A stretch of 64,000 nucleotides of DNA from Ascidia mentula (taxonomy: Eukaryota; Chordata; Ascidiacea; Phlebobranchia; Ascidiidae). Shown one piece after another: positions 23,226-35,900 of the stretch. The position numbers and the translations under genes are program-made. The DNA lies in assembly GCA_947561715.1 (NCBI GenBank), contig OX387202.1:12909001-12973000 (forward strand), in the 5' to 3' direction. Within the stretch, counting starts at the first letter, position 1. Every line of letters starts with the position of its first letter. The notes under the pieces are model-generated. The model did not search any database and was not told the DNA's origin. It worked only from the letters and a program-made list of their open reading frames with translations.

Positions 23226-24030
23226 TTGTCCAACATGAATTTTTCATTTTAACCGCAAGTGCTTTGAAAGTTTGACTGATTTTCTGATTTTATTAATTTG
23301 AATCAAAGCATGAATACCACATTCTTTTTACTATATACCTTTTTAAAGTCTAACTGTGCTTAATTCATTGTGACTCACCCCCCTGTACTGCGTGGTCCTG
23401 ATCGCGTTTCTGCTGTCGTAAGTGTGTCCTATATCGCCGATAAATGACGTCACCATTACGCGAGCCTTAGGTATTATTTGTGACGCAAACAAAGCAGTTC
23501 ATTCTAACCCTCAATGTATCCCCCCGCGCCATTTACAGAACCGATAATGGCATAAGGGCTTGGGTGAGCATGTCGACGTTTACTGTATTGCTGTCCATCA
23601 TTTTTGTTCCCAGAATAGGACGTAAATGTCTGGACAATGTTTCTGGGATGCCCAAAACAAGTGTTACAATTGTTGTTGGCAAATGTTAACCTGATATGCC
23701 GTTGGAACTCCATTAAAACTTTCGCTTTTGTCTACAATATTACCCGCTACTGGTTGTTTGCATGGAAGAATCGAAATTAGTCAAGATTTTTTGACAGATG
23801 GGACTGTGAACGTTTGTCAACTATTCTGGTTTAAAACGGGTAATTTTACTTTGCCAAAACGTAAACAGATGAAACGAAAAACCTGAGAAGAGTGTTTGTG
23901 ACTGTGTTTTTGGCAACGAACTTCATATTCTGGATCAAGCATTATTTGAAAATTATCGCAAGTTAAACTGTTCAACAAATTTTGGTAGTCATAAACCACA
24001 GTTTTTTCAACAACGCAGAAATATTTCATG
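23226..24030. other. 3' flank of the methyltransferase, shared with the 40-kb copy
   Basis: 23310-23830 is repeated at about 40490-41000 (for example 'ccctgtactgcgtggtcctg', 'gaacaaagcagttcattctaac' in parts, 'taccggttgtttgcatgga'). Nothing coding is recognised. Confidence 0.6.
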
Positions 24031-24039
24031 CAATGGCAT

Positions 24040-24160
24040 GATCGCCCCACTGCGCAGGTCCTTGCTTGGCGATCACGGCTATCGTATCGCGATCATTAGG
24101 TTTGCAGACTTGGCAGCCCAGGCATTGCAGCCTATAGCTGGATCAGCCACTTGGCTCGCA
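24040..24160 (+). repeat. Partial tRNA-derived SINE
   Basis: Begins tgatcgccccactgcgcagg and continues with 'gctggatcagccacttgg', both shared with the fuller SINE copy at 53410-53600. The tRNA-like promoter part is interrupted, so the copy is incomplete. Confidence 0.55.
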
Positions 24161-24210
24161 CTTTCGTTGAAGTACATTCATCTTATGTGCATAAAAGCCA
24201 TAATAATTGA

Positions 24211-24440
24211 GACTGCAGACGGGGTGTACACGCACTGTTTTGGTGGTTCGTCTCTGTTTTTGGTACTCAGTATAGGGTACCCAACAGATCGACGTTGACC
24301 GAAAGGTACCACAAAGTGGAAATCAGTGTGCCCACTAGTGTAAAATCTAGCACAGTGCCACGCTGTCAACAGCTGCACTGATGAGACCTTACAGGTCGAA
24401 ACAGTACGTGTACACCCTGTCTGCTGCTTACACCCATATC
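24211..24440. mobile_element. Hammerhead-bearing repeat with opposed ribozyme arms
   Basis: A degenerate minus-strand hammerhead arm (24211-24252) faces a well-preserved plus-strand hammerhead (24371-24428). The spacer contains 'gaccgaaaggtaccacaaag', also found at about 51942 beside another degenerate arm, so this is a dispersed family. No protein coding is seen. Confidence 0.6.
24371..24428 (+). ncRNA. Type I hammerhead ribozyme
   Basis: All core elements are in order: stem I AGCTGCA, CTGATGA, stem II GACCT/AGGTC with a three-base loop, GAAA, stem III CAG/CTG around a 12-base loop, cleavage triplet GTC, then TGCTGCT closing stem I with one mismatch. Stem I is the open helix, hence type I. 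Known metazoan hammerheads of this kind ride on small retroelements. Self-cleavage is likely if transcribed. Confidence 0.85.
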
Positions 24441-24608
24441 TTCCTCCTCGAATTACATTGCTATTTAGCTGCTGCAAACTTTTTTCCCCCAAACGAGCGC
24501 GATGCAGAGGAGGAAGGTGGTTATGTTAATTTATGTCAGAAGAAACGTCCTGTTTGAATGGTAGTATGTCTGGAAGAAAAGGACTATATACACACAAATG
24601 CTTGTAGT

Positions 24609-24887
24609 TTACAAACGTTTTCTGTTCATCGTTCCTTGTGTGAACATCTGGTTTGCTAAAAAAGTAGCAAAAGTTTCGAACATAAATGATAAAATATATA
24701 CGGGCCACGTGCTTCCGCAGACCAATGAAAACTTGGTTACCGTGGTTTTGTGCATATCCGACTTTTCGTAAGTCCAGCGGTCGCATGTTTCGCCTGTTGA
24801 TTTTGTTCGATAGGCTTTGCCAGTGATGGCAACCGTCGGTGGAGACGTTCGCAAAGTTGTATCTACCACGCGGGGATTGTATGTCAT
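24609..24887 (-). pseudogene. SLC22-type organic ion transporter exon relic
   Basis: The minus-strand frame reads ETCDRWTYEKSDMHKTTV followed by TKFSLVCGSTWP, which matches the end of the first extracellular loop and the conserved 'C..W.Y......T.VTE..LVC' block of SLC22 transporters, followed by a hydrophobic stretch. Only this one segment is found; no other transporter helices or clear splice partners are nearby. It is most likely a stranded exon or relic. Confidence 0.5.
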
Positions 24888-24919
24888 GTTGTGTAAAAAA
24901 ATATATTATGCAATGCACC

Positions 24920-26930
24920 TATGCTATGTATAAACCGGTAAACCTTCACTACGACCAAGGAAATTAAAGAACCAAATGCAATAATGTTGATTTTTAATTT
25001 AGGAGAAATTACGACGTGGTTGAAATTTGATTTGCTTCAAGTTATAACTCGACAACTTCAATATACTTGGTTTTAACACATCGCAGACCGCAGTGCATAA
25101 GCGGTTTCTATACTCATATTTAAAGTCACATACTGATTGCATATAAATGATTTTAAAATTAACAGGTTGGCATAGGCGTTATAGTCTTATGCGAGACCGA
25201 CAAGGATGGTAAAATTGTGGTTTTAGATCACTCTGACTACAAACTATACAGTTTTTGCTTTCTGATTTCCTTTGACATATACATTCCGGATTTTTGTTGT
25301 TTGCAATTTGTTAAATCGTTTTCGTGCCCTCGTTTCTTGAAATATTGCAAGTGTGCAAAAGAATAAGCAACTTGTTGGTCAATATTATTTAAACGTTTTG
25401 TTCATGACTTCAGTTGACTGAAATGGCATCATTAAAACTGTAAGGCTGAAACTACATGTCTATACCACTGTTTTTGTTTCAGTTCTTATTCAAAAAAAAA
25501 AAACGTAAGCTACGCTTGCTGATGACGTCCTACCTCATTCAAGCAGTCGGTGTTTACAATGCCAACGGTATGACGATATCATGTCTTCAAACAGAGAGGT
25601 GGCCACACTTACGCCCACCATGATGCAGGGTGCAACGACCAATATCATCAACCATATGTGATAAAGTTCACAGTCACCAGCCTCTTCCAATGTATTTTCC
25701 ACGGCGTTATTTGTCCCTTATTTCTTTATCTTGCAATACAACTGTAGCTGAACTTCCAACAAGTGTTACTTTATTAACACACATCTTCAAGACCGAAGAA
25801 GGAAATAAAGTTAATAGTGTTCATTTAAAGACCGCAAGGCTTTTACCTGTCTCTAGAAGTTAGTGACATTAAGATACCGAAACCGAACTGACAGTATGAC
25901 TACACCAGCGTAAAATCGTTGTCACATGGCCAGCAGGTTAATCCAAAGAAAAAAAAATTAGTTCATTTTGTTACATGAAAATTCTCAATTTCTGTTTAAT
26001 TTTGGTACATGAACTAATTTCTAATTTTGTTTTTCATGTGTCTTTATAAATGTATACAATTCAAAAAAAGCTGTAGAATGCTGTCCTGCTATCCTCTACT
26101 TTAGTTTCATGAATTCATGAAACGTACAAACGTTTTGAACACAGTCTAATAACAAGACTGTTACGATTGACTGCAATCTCATTTTCACGATGGCTACACA
26201 ATTGATTGCAAGTAAGCAAACAGCAGAAACTCTTTTCAACCCTGCCTTAAACAAACGGAAGTAAAAAACTTGCCTGGGTTAAGCTCGCCCTTTTACGATA
26301 AATGCTGCATGACAAATATGGAACGACCACCAGGACTTTGTTTCGTACAATTTGTACATTATTATTCTACGTTTTTATTTGTTCACTTAATGATATGCGA
26401 CAGAAAAAGAGTACAAGGGGTAAATATATCAGATAAAAGTAAGGATACATGGATACCACATTGCAATCAGATACTGGATATATTGCGGCAATAAAAATGT
26501 TGGAGCTTCCGAAGTATCTGCGCGTGGAGTGCTGCGCAATCGTATGCTGATAAGCGGAAGCAACCGAAGTTTAATAATTAATACTACAATTTGTCGTAAT
26601 ACCACAATCAATACATTTACTCGATCAAGTACAGTTTATCATTGAAAATCTAAAATATTCAGATCATGGTAAAATCAAAAGTAAACTCATGTTTACCACA
26701 TGAAAGAAAGTTGAGCAAATAATATGATCATGTAAGAAATCATGCGAATACATTGTTTTACTGAACTAAAACTTTACTTTAATTTCTACACAAACATGTT
26801 TTATAGGACGACTCCTAGTTATATAGCAACTTGCCACGTTTGGTACAGTATTTCCGGTTAATTTCGAGATATGATTTAATTTCGTAACGTTAATTTTGTT
26901 GCAAGAACGTGAGTACCATGTTTACAGCCT
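24920..26930. other. Intergenic, nothing recognised
   Basis: Two kilobases without recognised genes. ORFs at 25630-25863 and 26270-26494 have no family features, and no repeat shared with the rest of the window was identified. Near 25.9-26.0 kb a short imperfect inverted repeat occurs around 'acatgaaaattctcaatttc'. Confidence 0.4.
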
Positions 26931-26937
26931 AATCCTG

Positions 26938-26943
26938 TTTATT
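26938..26943 (-). terminator. Poly(A) signal of the GTPase gene
   Basis: AATAAA on the minus strand, 24 bases after the stop codon at 26967. Confidence 0.65.
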
Positions 26944-26966
26944 TTTTTTGATTAAAAGTATTGGTT

Positions 26967-29900
26967 TTATGGATTTTCTCTCAAATCCGGAGCTTTCTTA
27001 GGGGGACCTGAAAACTTAAAACGAAGCCTGGCGAGCGCTCCCGCTGCGGCTCCACCAGCTACACCAATACCAGCCGCTGCTGCAACTCCTATTGGAGGAA
27101 TCAGGACCGCCCCAGCCCCTACAACCAAACCGGTAAAGACTGCCCTGGCCATTCCCTGTTCTTCACTTGTTTTGCGACGAACAAGCTCTTCGTCATACTT
27201 TTTCTTCATCATCGTGTTAAATTCTTCCAAGACCACTTTCCGCGAGACTTCGCTTTTCAGCTCTTTCTTAATCAAACTATTATGATTTGTTCCTTCTTGC
27301 AAATAAAACTTGGAAATCTCCTCTTCGTCGAAACTTTTCTGCAAAAACTTTAGGAATTTTTATCAAGTTCAAAACACGTTTTTTGTGCTGTTTTGTTATA
27401 TATTTTGAAGAAAACTTAATTTTGCCACCGTGTAAACTCACAGAGCACAACCTAATCAGCCGGAAAACAGTGCAATGTGCTTTTGCTAGATAAGAATAAA
27501 CACATTAAATTCCTCCAGAGCATTTATTGAAAGAAGATGGAAAAAACCACAATGGGCTTAGAGTATTAGCATATAAGAAGTGTATTGCACCATGCAATAT
27601 TCCCAAAAATTGTCCATCTTATAATTTTTCCCATTGGGTTTGTAGGCTTATTGTTGCATAGCTGGATTAGCCACTTTTTCCCGACAAGTCAAAGCGGGAT
27701 CAAAAGTCAAGCTTCCGGTGAGTTTTGAGCTCTCGACCCTGTGCCCAACGCTTTACCGGCGCGGATTTATGGGTTATATTGTGGTCAAGATACACTGGTG
27801 CGGAAGCACACATATTTGGCAGGCAGCCTTAAAAAGTACATAAAACATTGCTTCCTTCACTTTGTAAGCTACCATTTATAATTGGAAAAGCTTATGGAAC
27901 CTGTTTGACTTCGGTTGCCCACTTGTTTGCATATTCCACATTTTTGTGTCGTCCGTGGTATATCTGCAAAAAAATTAATCATTCAATGCACATAAATTCA
28001 GTTTTTTATTTGTAAAAAAAATTGTATTCGTTGTAATATGCATTAGGTTGCTAGAACATCAAGGAAAAACGAAGACGGTGATTAAAAGTTGTACCATATT
28101 ATGTTCAAACATCATTTTATCTTATATGCTTTAAGGTACCTCATACACCATATGCATATCGTCTTGCAAATGTTTGATATAAGAAGAATCTTCCTGAATT
28201 GGATTTTCCTCCAAAAGTTTAGATATTACCACACCACTTTTTTTGTCATGTTTTTTCTTTAAATCACGTCCTGTTAAATCTGTACACTGAAAACATGGAC
28301 ATTAGTATTTGGAGTAAATCTTTTTGTGCCTGGTTCGGCGGATAATATTTATACGAAAACTATACACCGCACTGCATCAGTACTTACATCATGCATAAGT
28401 CTTTTGTAGTATTCAAGACACTGATTGATTTGGATTTTCATGACTTCGGCAAGCAAAGTCTAAAATACACGATAACACTGATGTGAATTGTTGCTTAGTT
28501 TAATTGCCGTAGTGTTCTCCTCCGAACAAAGCCAACATGAGTTATATCAAGTTGTTAACGCGGTATTTCATTTGTGCAGTGTAAGGTCTCACGAAATCAT
28601 TAGGGCTGTCACAGGATTCTTTAGAGTGCCTTTGAAAAACATTATGTAACTGTTGCTGTTGTTGCAAAAATATTATAATTTCAAAGGAAGAATGAAAATT
28701 TATAAATTCGGTTCTTCCTTCAACAGTCAAGAAATTTACAATTTACAAAGTCGGCCAAAGAGAGACAACAAGAGGAAGAAGTTAAGTAAAAATTCATTTA
28801 ACCACTATATATAGTGTTCTTACAGTGACTCTTGCACTAACCACTGGCCAGCCAAATTAAGGGAAGCAACTGGCCAGATTTAGTCCGTGATACGTAGTTT
28901 ATCTATATCTGAGTTAAAGGCGTAAATATTAAAAGTCAAGATAAAACAAAAAAATATTTGACGAAAACTATAACATTTTGAAAACGCTTAGGACATTGTA
29001 AGCATACCTCATACATCGAATTTACTTCAGCATGTAGATGCTGAACGTACACGGAATCTATTGGAATAAGATTTTCCCTCATGAGTTTTAAGGTTGTTTC
29101 ATTGCTTGTCTTGTGGAACCTTTCTCTTAACTGGTTTCCGTTAAAATAAGTACACTGAAATATGAGATCATTTTAACATGCATGGAATTTCGTAGCTAAT
29201 ACTTTGATATTCGTTAAAAGAATAATTATAGACCTACTTCGAGTCGTGCCTGAAATACTTACATCATTCATAAGTTTCACCTGGTGTTTCACACACTCGT
29301 CAATTTGATTTTCTATGACGGTCTTGAGCAAAACCTAAAGACAGTTATTCGGAGAGTTAACAGGTTGGTTACGGCGAATTTAGTACTCATACTATAACAC
29401 AAAAATTTATGTTACGAGAATTAATAAAACAGATAGGTATGCCACAATATCATATTAAAAATGTCAATCAAGGTAATTCAGTGTGAGACATAGATATGTA
29501 ATATTGTTGAGAATAGTTTCCACAATATATTCTACAAAAAAAGCATTTTAGATTTTAAGAATTGTGTAAATCACAATACTTTGATGATTGTTTGTTTGGG
29601 ATTTTTTTTTTAAACAAATAGTGTTTTAAGGTACCTCATACACCACATCTATATCGTCTTGTAAACGTTTGATATACGTAGAATCTTCCTGAATTGGATT
29701 TTCCTCCAAAAGTTTAGACACTACCACAGCACTTTCTTTGTCATGTTTTTTCTTTAAATCACTTCCGTTTAAATCTGTGCACTGAAAACATGGGCATTAA
29801 TATTTGGGGTAACGTATGTTTATGCCTGGTTCGGTGTAAATACATTTACGGCACTGCATCAGTACTCACATCTTGCATTAATTCCTTGTAGTATTCAAGG

Positions 29901-32900
29901 CACTGATTGATTTGGATTTTCATGACTTTGGCAAACAAAGTCTAAAATACACGATAACACTTACGAAAATTTTTGCTTAGTTTTAATTGCCGTAGTGTTT
30001 TCCTCCGAACAAACCGAACATGAGTTATGTCAAGTTATTAACGCGGTATTTCATTTGTGCAGTGTAAGGTCTCACGAAATCATTTAAAGTGCTGTTTCAG
30101 GATTCTTTAGAGTGGTTTTAAATTTTTTTTATACAACTGTTGCTTTTGCTGCCAGGACGATTATAAATTCACAGGAAGAATGAACATCTATAAAGCCGGT
30201 TCTTCCTTCAACTGTCAAGTATTTGACAAGTATACAAAGGCGGCCAATGATCATTGCATGCGACAACAAGAGGAAGAAGTTAAGTAAAAATTCATTTAAC
30301 CACTATATACAGTGTTCTTACAGTGACTCTTGCACTAATCACTGGCCAGCCAGATTATAGGAACCAACTGGCCAGATTTAGACCGTGATACGTAGTTTAT
30401 CTATATCTGAGTTAAAGGCGTAAATAATAAAAGTCAAGATAAAACAAAAAAATGTTTTACGAAAACTGTAACATTTTGAACACGCTTAGGATATTGTATG
30501 TGTACCTCATACATCGAATATACTTCAGTCTCTAGACGCTGAACGTACACTGAATTTATTGGAATAAGATTTTCCCTCATTAGTTTTAAGGTTGATTCAT
30601 TCCTTATCACGGCAAATCCTCGTCTTAAATGGTTTCCGTTCATGCGCCCCAACTGAAATTAAAGTTTAAACCAACACTTTTATTTACAGCCTAACGTGTG
30701 GTTTGATATTTGCCAAATAGATTTATTAGGCTTACCACGAGTCGTGACAGTATAGTTACATCATTCATAACTTCCTTCAGGTATTGCAGGTACTCGTCTA
30801 CTTGATTTAGCATGACAGTAACAAACAAAACCTGAGCACATTGGTTCTGAGGCTTAGCATATCAGGTTGATTTCATCCAATTTAGTTGTACTTTGTCACT
30901 TTATTTTATGCTAGGGGTGTGATCAAAACAGTTACGTTTGAAAAGTTTCAGTCAAGGTAATTGAATACGAGATATGGACATACACAAACGCTTGTAATAC
31001 TTTCTCACGAGATATTCTACACAACAGCATTTGAGACATAAAAAATGAGGGGCAATTTAATTCTTTATGATTTTAAAGTTGATATTTTATTAATGCAAAT
31101 AGTGTTGTAGAATGTATAAGGTACCTCATACACCGCATCTATATGTTCTTGTAAACGCTTGATATACATAGAATCTTCCTGAATTTGATTTTGCTCCAAC
31201 AATTTAGATGTTGCTTCTTCTCTTTTTATATCATGATTCTTCTTTAAATCGATTCCGTTGAGGTTTGTACACTGAAACAGAAACATTAATTATATGGGAA
31301 AGACTTTTCATAGCAAATTTTTACGAAAACTTTACAATCACATTACATCAGTACTCACATCATGCATAAGTTGCTTGTAGCATTCGAGGCAGTGATTGGT
31401 TTGGATTTTCATGACTTCGGCAAACATTGTCTAAAATACACGATAATACTCATCTAAAATTATTGCTTAGTTTTAATTGCCGTTAGTGTTTTGTGTAAAA
31501 TTCAATTCTTTGATGATTCTTGTTTGGGAGTATATATTTTTTTGAATAGACAAATAGTGTTTTAAAGTACCTCATACAACGCATGCATATCGTCTTGCAA
31601 ACGTTTGATATACGTAGAATCTTCCTGAATTGGATTTTGCTCCAACAATTTAGATGTTGCTTCTTCTCTTTTTATATCATGATTCTTCTTTAAATCGATT
31701 CCGTTGAGGTTTGTACACTGAAACAGAAACATTAATTATATGGGAAAGACTTTTCATAGCAAATTTTTACGAAAACTTTACAATCACATTACATCAGTAC
31801 TCACATCATGCATAAGTTGCTTGTAGCATTCGAGGCAGTGATTGGTTTGGATTTTCATGACTTCGGCAAACATTGTCTAAAATACACAATAATACTCATC
31901 TAAAATTATTGCTGAGTTTTAATTGCCGTAGTGTTTTGTGTAAAATTCAATTCTTTGATGATTCTTGTTTGGGAGTATATATTTTTTTGAATAGACAAAT
32001 AGTGTTTTAAAGTACCTCATACAACGCATGCATATCGTCTTGCAAACGTTTGATATACGTAGAATCTTCCTGAATTGGATTTTCCTCCAACAATTTAGAT
32101 ACTACCACAGCACTTTCTTTGTCATGTTTCTTCTTTAAATCACGTTCGGTTAAATCTGTGCACTGAAAACTTGTGCATTAGTATTTGGAGTAAATCTTTT
32201 TACTCCTGATTTGGCGTGATAATAATTGTAGAAAAGCTATACAACGCACTGCATCAGTACTTACATTATGCATAAGTTGCTTGTAGTATTCAAGACTCTG
32301 ACTGATTTGGATTTCCTTGACTTCGGCTAACAAAGTCTAAAACACACGATAACACTTATGTAAATTATTTCTTAGTTTTAATTGCCGTAGTGTTCTCCTC
32401 CAAACAAAACCAACATGAGTTATATCAAGTTATTAACGCGGTATTTCATTTGTGCAGTGTAAGGTCTCACGAAATCATTTAAAGTGCTGTTTCAGGATTT
32501 TTATGGTGGCTTTAAAAAACATTATGTAACTGTTGCTGTTGCTGCCAAAAAGATTATAATTTCAAAGGAAGAATGAAAATTTATAAAGTCGGTTCTTACT
32601 CCAACTGTCAACAAATTTACAATTTACAAAGTCGGCCAATGATCATTGCATGCGACAACAAGTGGAAGAAGTTAACTAAACGTTTGTTTATCCACTGCAT
32701 GAACAGTGTTATTAAAGTGACTCTTGTACTAACCACTGGCCAGCCAGATTAAGGGAACGAACTGGCCAGAATAAGTCCTCCCTACGTAGTTTGGTAATAT
32801 CTGAGTTATTGGCGTAAATAATAAAAGTCAACATAAAACAAAAAAATGTTTTACGAAAACTATAACATTTTGAACACCTTTTGGACATTGTAAGTATACC

Positions 32901-35900
32901 TCATACATCGAATATACTTCAGTCTCTAGACGCTGAACGTACACCGAATTTAATGGAATAAGATTTTCCCTCACGAGTTTTATTGTTGTTTCATTGCTTG
33001 TCTTGTTAAACCTTTCTCTTAACTGGTTTCCGTTCAAATGCGTACACTGAAATTTGAGATCATTTTAACATGTATGGAATTTCGTAGAACATAGGATATT
33101 CGTTGAAAGAATAATTATATACCTACCACGAGTCGTGTTTGAAATACTTACATCAGTCATAAGTTCCTCCTGGTGTTTCACACACTTGTCGATTTGATTT
33201 TCTATGACTGTCTTGAGCAAAACCTAAAGACAGTTATTCGGAGAGTTAGCAGGTTGTTTACAGCGGATTTAGTACTTATACTGTAACACTTATAAAATAG
33301 AAGTTATAAAATAAATATGTATGCCACAATATCATATTAAAAATGTCAATCAAGGTAATTCAATGTGAGACATAGATATGTAATAAAGCTGAGAATAACT
33401 TTTTTTGTTGGAAGATTTTTTTGAATGAACAAATATGGTTTTAAGGTACCTCATACACCATATTTATATCGTCTTGCAAACGTTTGATATACGTAGAATC
33501 TTCCTGAATTGGATTTTCCTCCAACAATTTAGATATTGCTTTACAACTTTCTTTCTCATGTTTTTTCTTTAAATCACTTCCGGTTAAATCTGTGCACTGA
33601 AAACATGAACATTAGTATTTAGATTAAAGCCTTTTTATGCCTGTTGCGGCATGATAATATTGATACGAAAACTATACACGAAACTGCATCAGTACTTACA
33701 TCATGCATACGTTGCTTGTAGTATTCAAGGCACTGATTGGTTTGGATTTTCATAACTTCGTCAAACAGAGTCTGAAATACATGATACCAAGTGTTATGTG
33801 GTTTATATTTTTGCTATGTGTTAAATGCCGTCTCAAAATTGACAAAAGTACCTCATACACCACATCTATATCATTTTGCAAATGTCCGATGTGCGTCGAA
33901 TCCTTCTCAATTGGGTTTTGCTTGAGCAATTTGGTTCTTGTAGCATCCTTTTTTTCGTCATGACTTTTCTTCAAATAGTGTCCATTCAAGCATTTACACT
34001 GGAGACATAAAAGCAATCGCTGCTTTGCATCAATGCAATTTCGGGACAGTTTTAAAGTTCTTACACTTTTCATCTGTTCCTTGTAGAATTCAACACATTC
34101 TTGTGTTTGGTTTTTCATTACTACTTCAAACAACCTCTAAAATTAAATTGTGTAATTAGCTGGTGCGGAGTATTTTACTGAAAGAATATAATGCCTAATC
34201 CTATAAAGAAAGAGTTGCTGTTTTCATTTCAGTTTCATGCAGATAACTTTATTGTGTGGAGTTATGCTGATGGTTTTACTGTTAAAGATTAAGTTCACAG
34301 ATGTGAAATATTCTCTTATATCTAGTTATTTTTTCGATTTCAAAACCTTAAATCTTTATTTGTAAATCTACGAAAATTCCGAAAATTTTAAACGGAATTA
34401 CAATTAATCCCTGTACCTCATATTCTTTTTCAAGAAGTTCGTGCAGAGAGTTGACATGGGGAGTCATGTCATCGATTAAACTTTTTTCTTTCAATGCTTC
34501 CGTAGCAATTTCAACTCCACCTTTGTGCTTGCTTTGAAATTCATTTCCTTGTTTGTCTTTGAACTTACGAATGCAAGTATATTTTCTTATCATCTGCACA
34601 CTTCGGTTTGTGTTATGAGTGGCAGTGTAAACTATAGTTTGCGTGCCTTTGCTAAATGTGGGTAACTTGTAAGCTGTCCATGTATATAAGTATTCCTCGC
34701 TTTTTTATGATCGCTAAGTTTAACATAAAAACATTACTTTCATTGAGTATTCTAGGTTGAAATTGTTTAGGGATTTTGACAAATTAGTTTAATTATACCA
34801 CACTAATTTGCAGACCATCTTACTTTTGTCATGTAACTCCTGTAGACTGCACAGGATTTTTTTATTTTAATTTGCATGACCAAGTCAAGAAAATCCTGCA
34901 AACAAAATGGATGGAACTGATGGATAGATTTCCAAAAGAAAATTAGCCTCATTTTTCATTACAAGTTTGTGAACGTAGTATTCATTGCAACACGTTTATT
35001 GATATTTTGCAAACTGGGAGCTTTTGGTGCAACGTTTTCACCTTAAAACAGCCATTTGGTGCTGACAGCCTGTCTCTTTGGGCGAGTTTTTCCTCTAGGT
35101 ATTTGGCCATCTGGAGAAAGTCCTTTCCTTTTGGTGCAACGGCGCAGGCTTCTTGTAAGTTAGATGAAGAAAAGATAATTTCAAAAAATTCCACAAACTT
35201 TGGCCATGCCTCCTCATTTATGTCTGTTAACGAAGATTGAAAGAAAATGAAAGAAGATTCATTGATAGTCGGATGATATACATTACTTATTCAGGTTATA
35301 TAACTACACCCACCACTCAGTAATTTCGTGTTCGGTGTTTCCACTTCTTTGCCGGGGTAAGGCATCAAAAAACATTCCTCTTTTGCATAGAAACTTTTCA
35401 GACATTCGATTTGTTTTTGCATGCTGTGTGTTTGTGAAATTTTCTGAAAAATATTTAGATTAGGCATTGAGTTTAACATTTTTGTGTCCATTTTGTTCAC
35501 TTTACTCACTCCATAGTATTTAGTTCCTTCGTCGTAGCCATGGTCATATTCATCTGTATAATTCCAATCCCTAACCAACAGCATCAATTTCTAAAAAACA
35601 ACCATTTGTTTAAGTTTAGTTCACCATAAAGTCTAAAGTAGTTACCTTCTGGTTTTTGGATACACTGTTTACATGTTGGGCAAAGAGTGTGAGGGCCTGT
35701 ACGAAAGAGTATATACTTGTGTATAAACAACGCAAAAACATATTTTGCAAACTCACAGCGTATGTATCGATATCCGGGTATTTCAAACGTTTCTCCACGT
35801 TGACAATTTGCATAAAGCTGAGTCCCAAACTTAAGGTGAAAATGTCGCCTTCCTTGCATTCGACCCTGTCGCCGGAGTTAATCCCTTGCGTGTCCATAAG

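Noticed and set aside
24178-24492. 104-codon minus-strand frame
   Set aside because: It lies entirely within the hammerhead-bearing repeat and has no protein family features.
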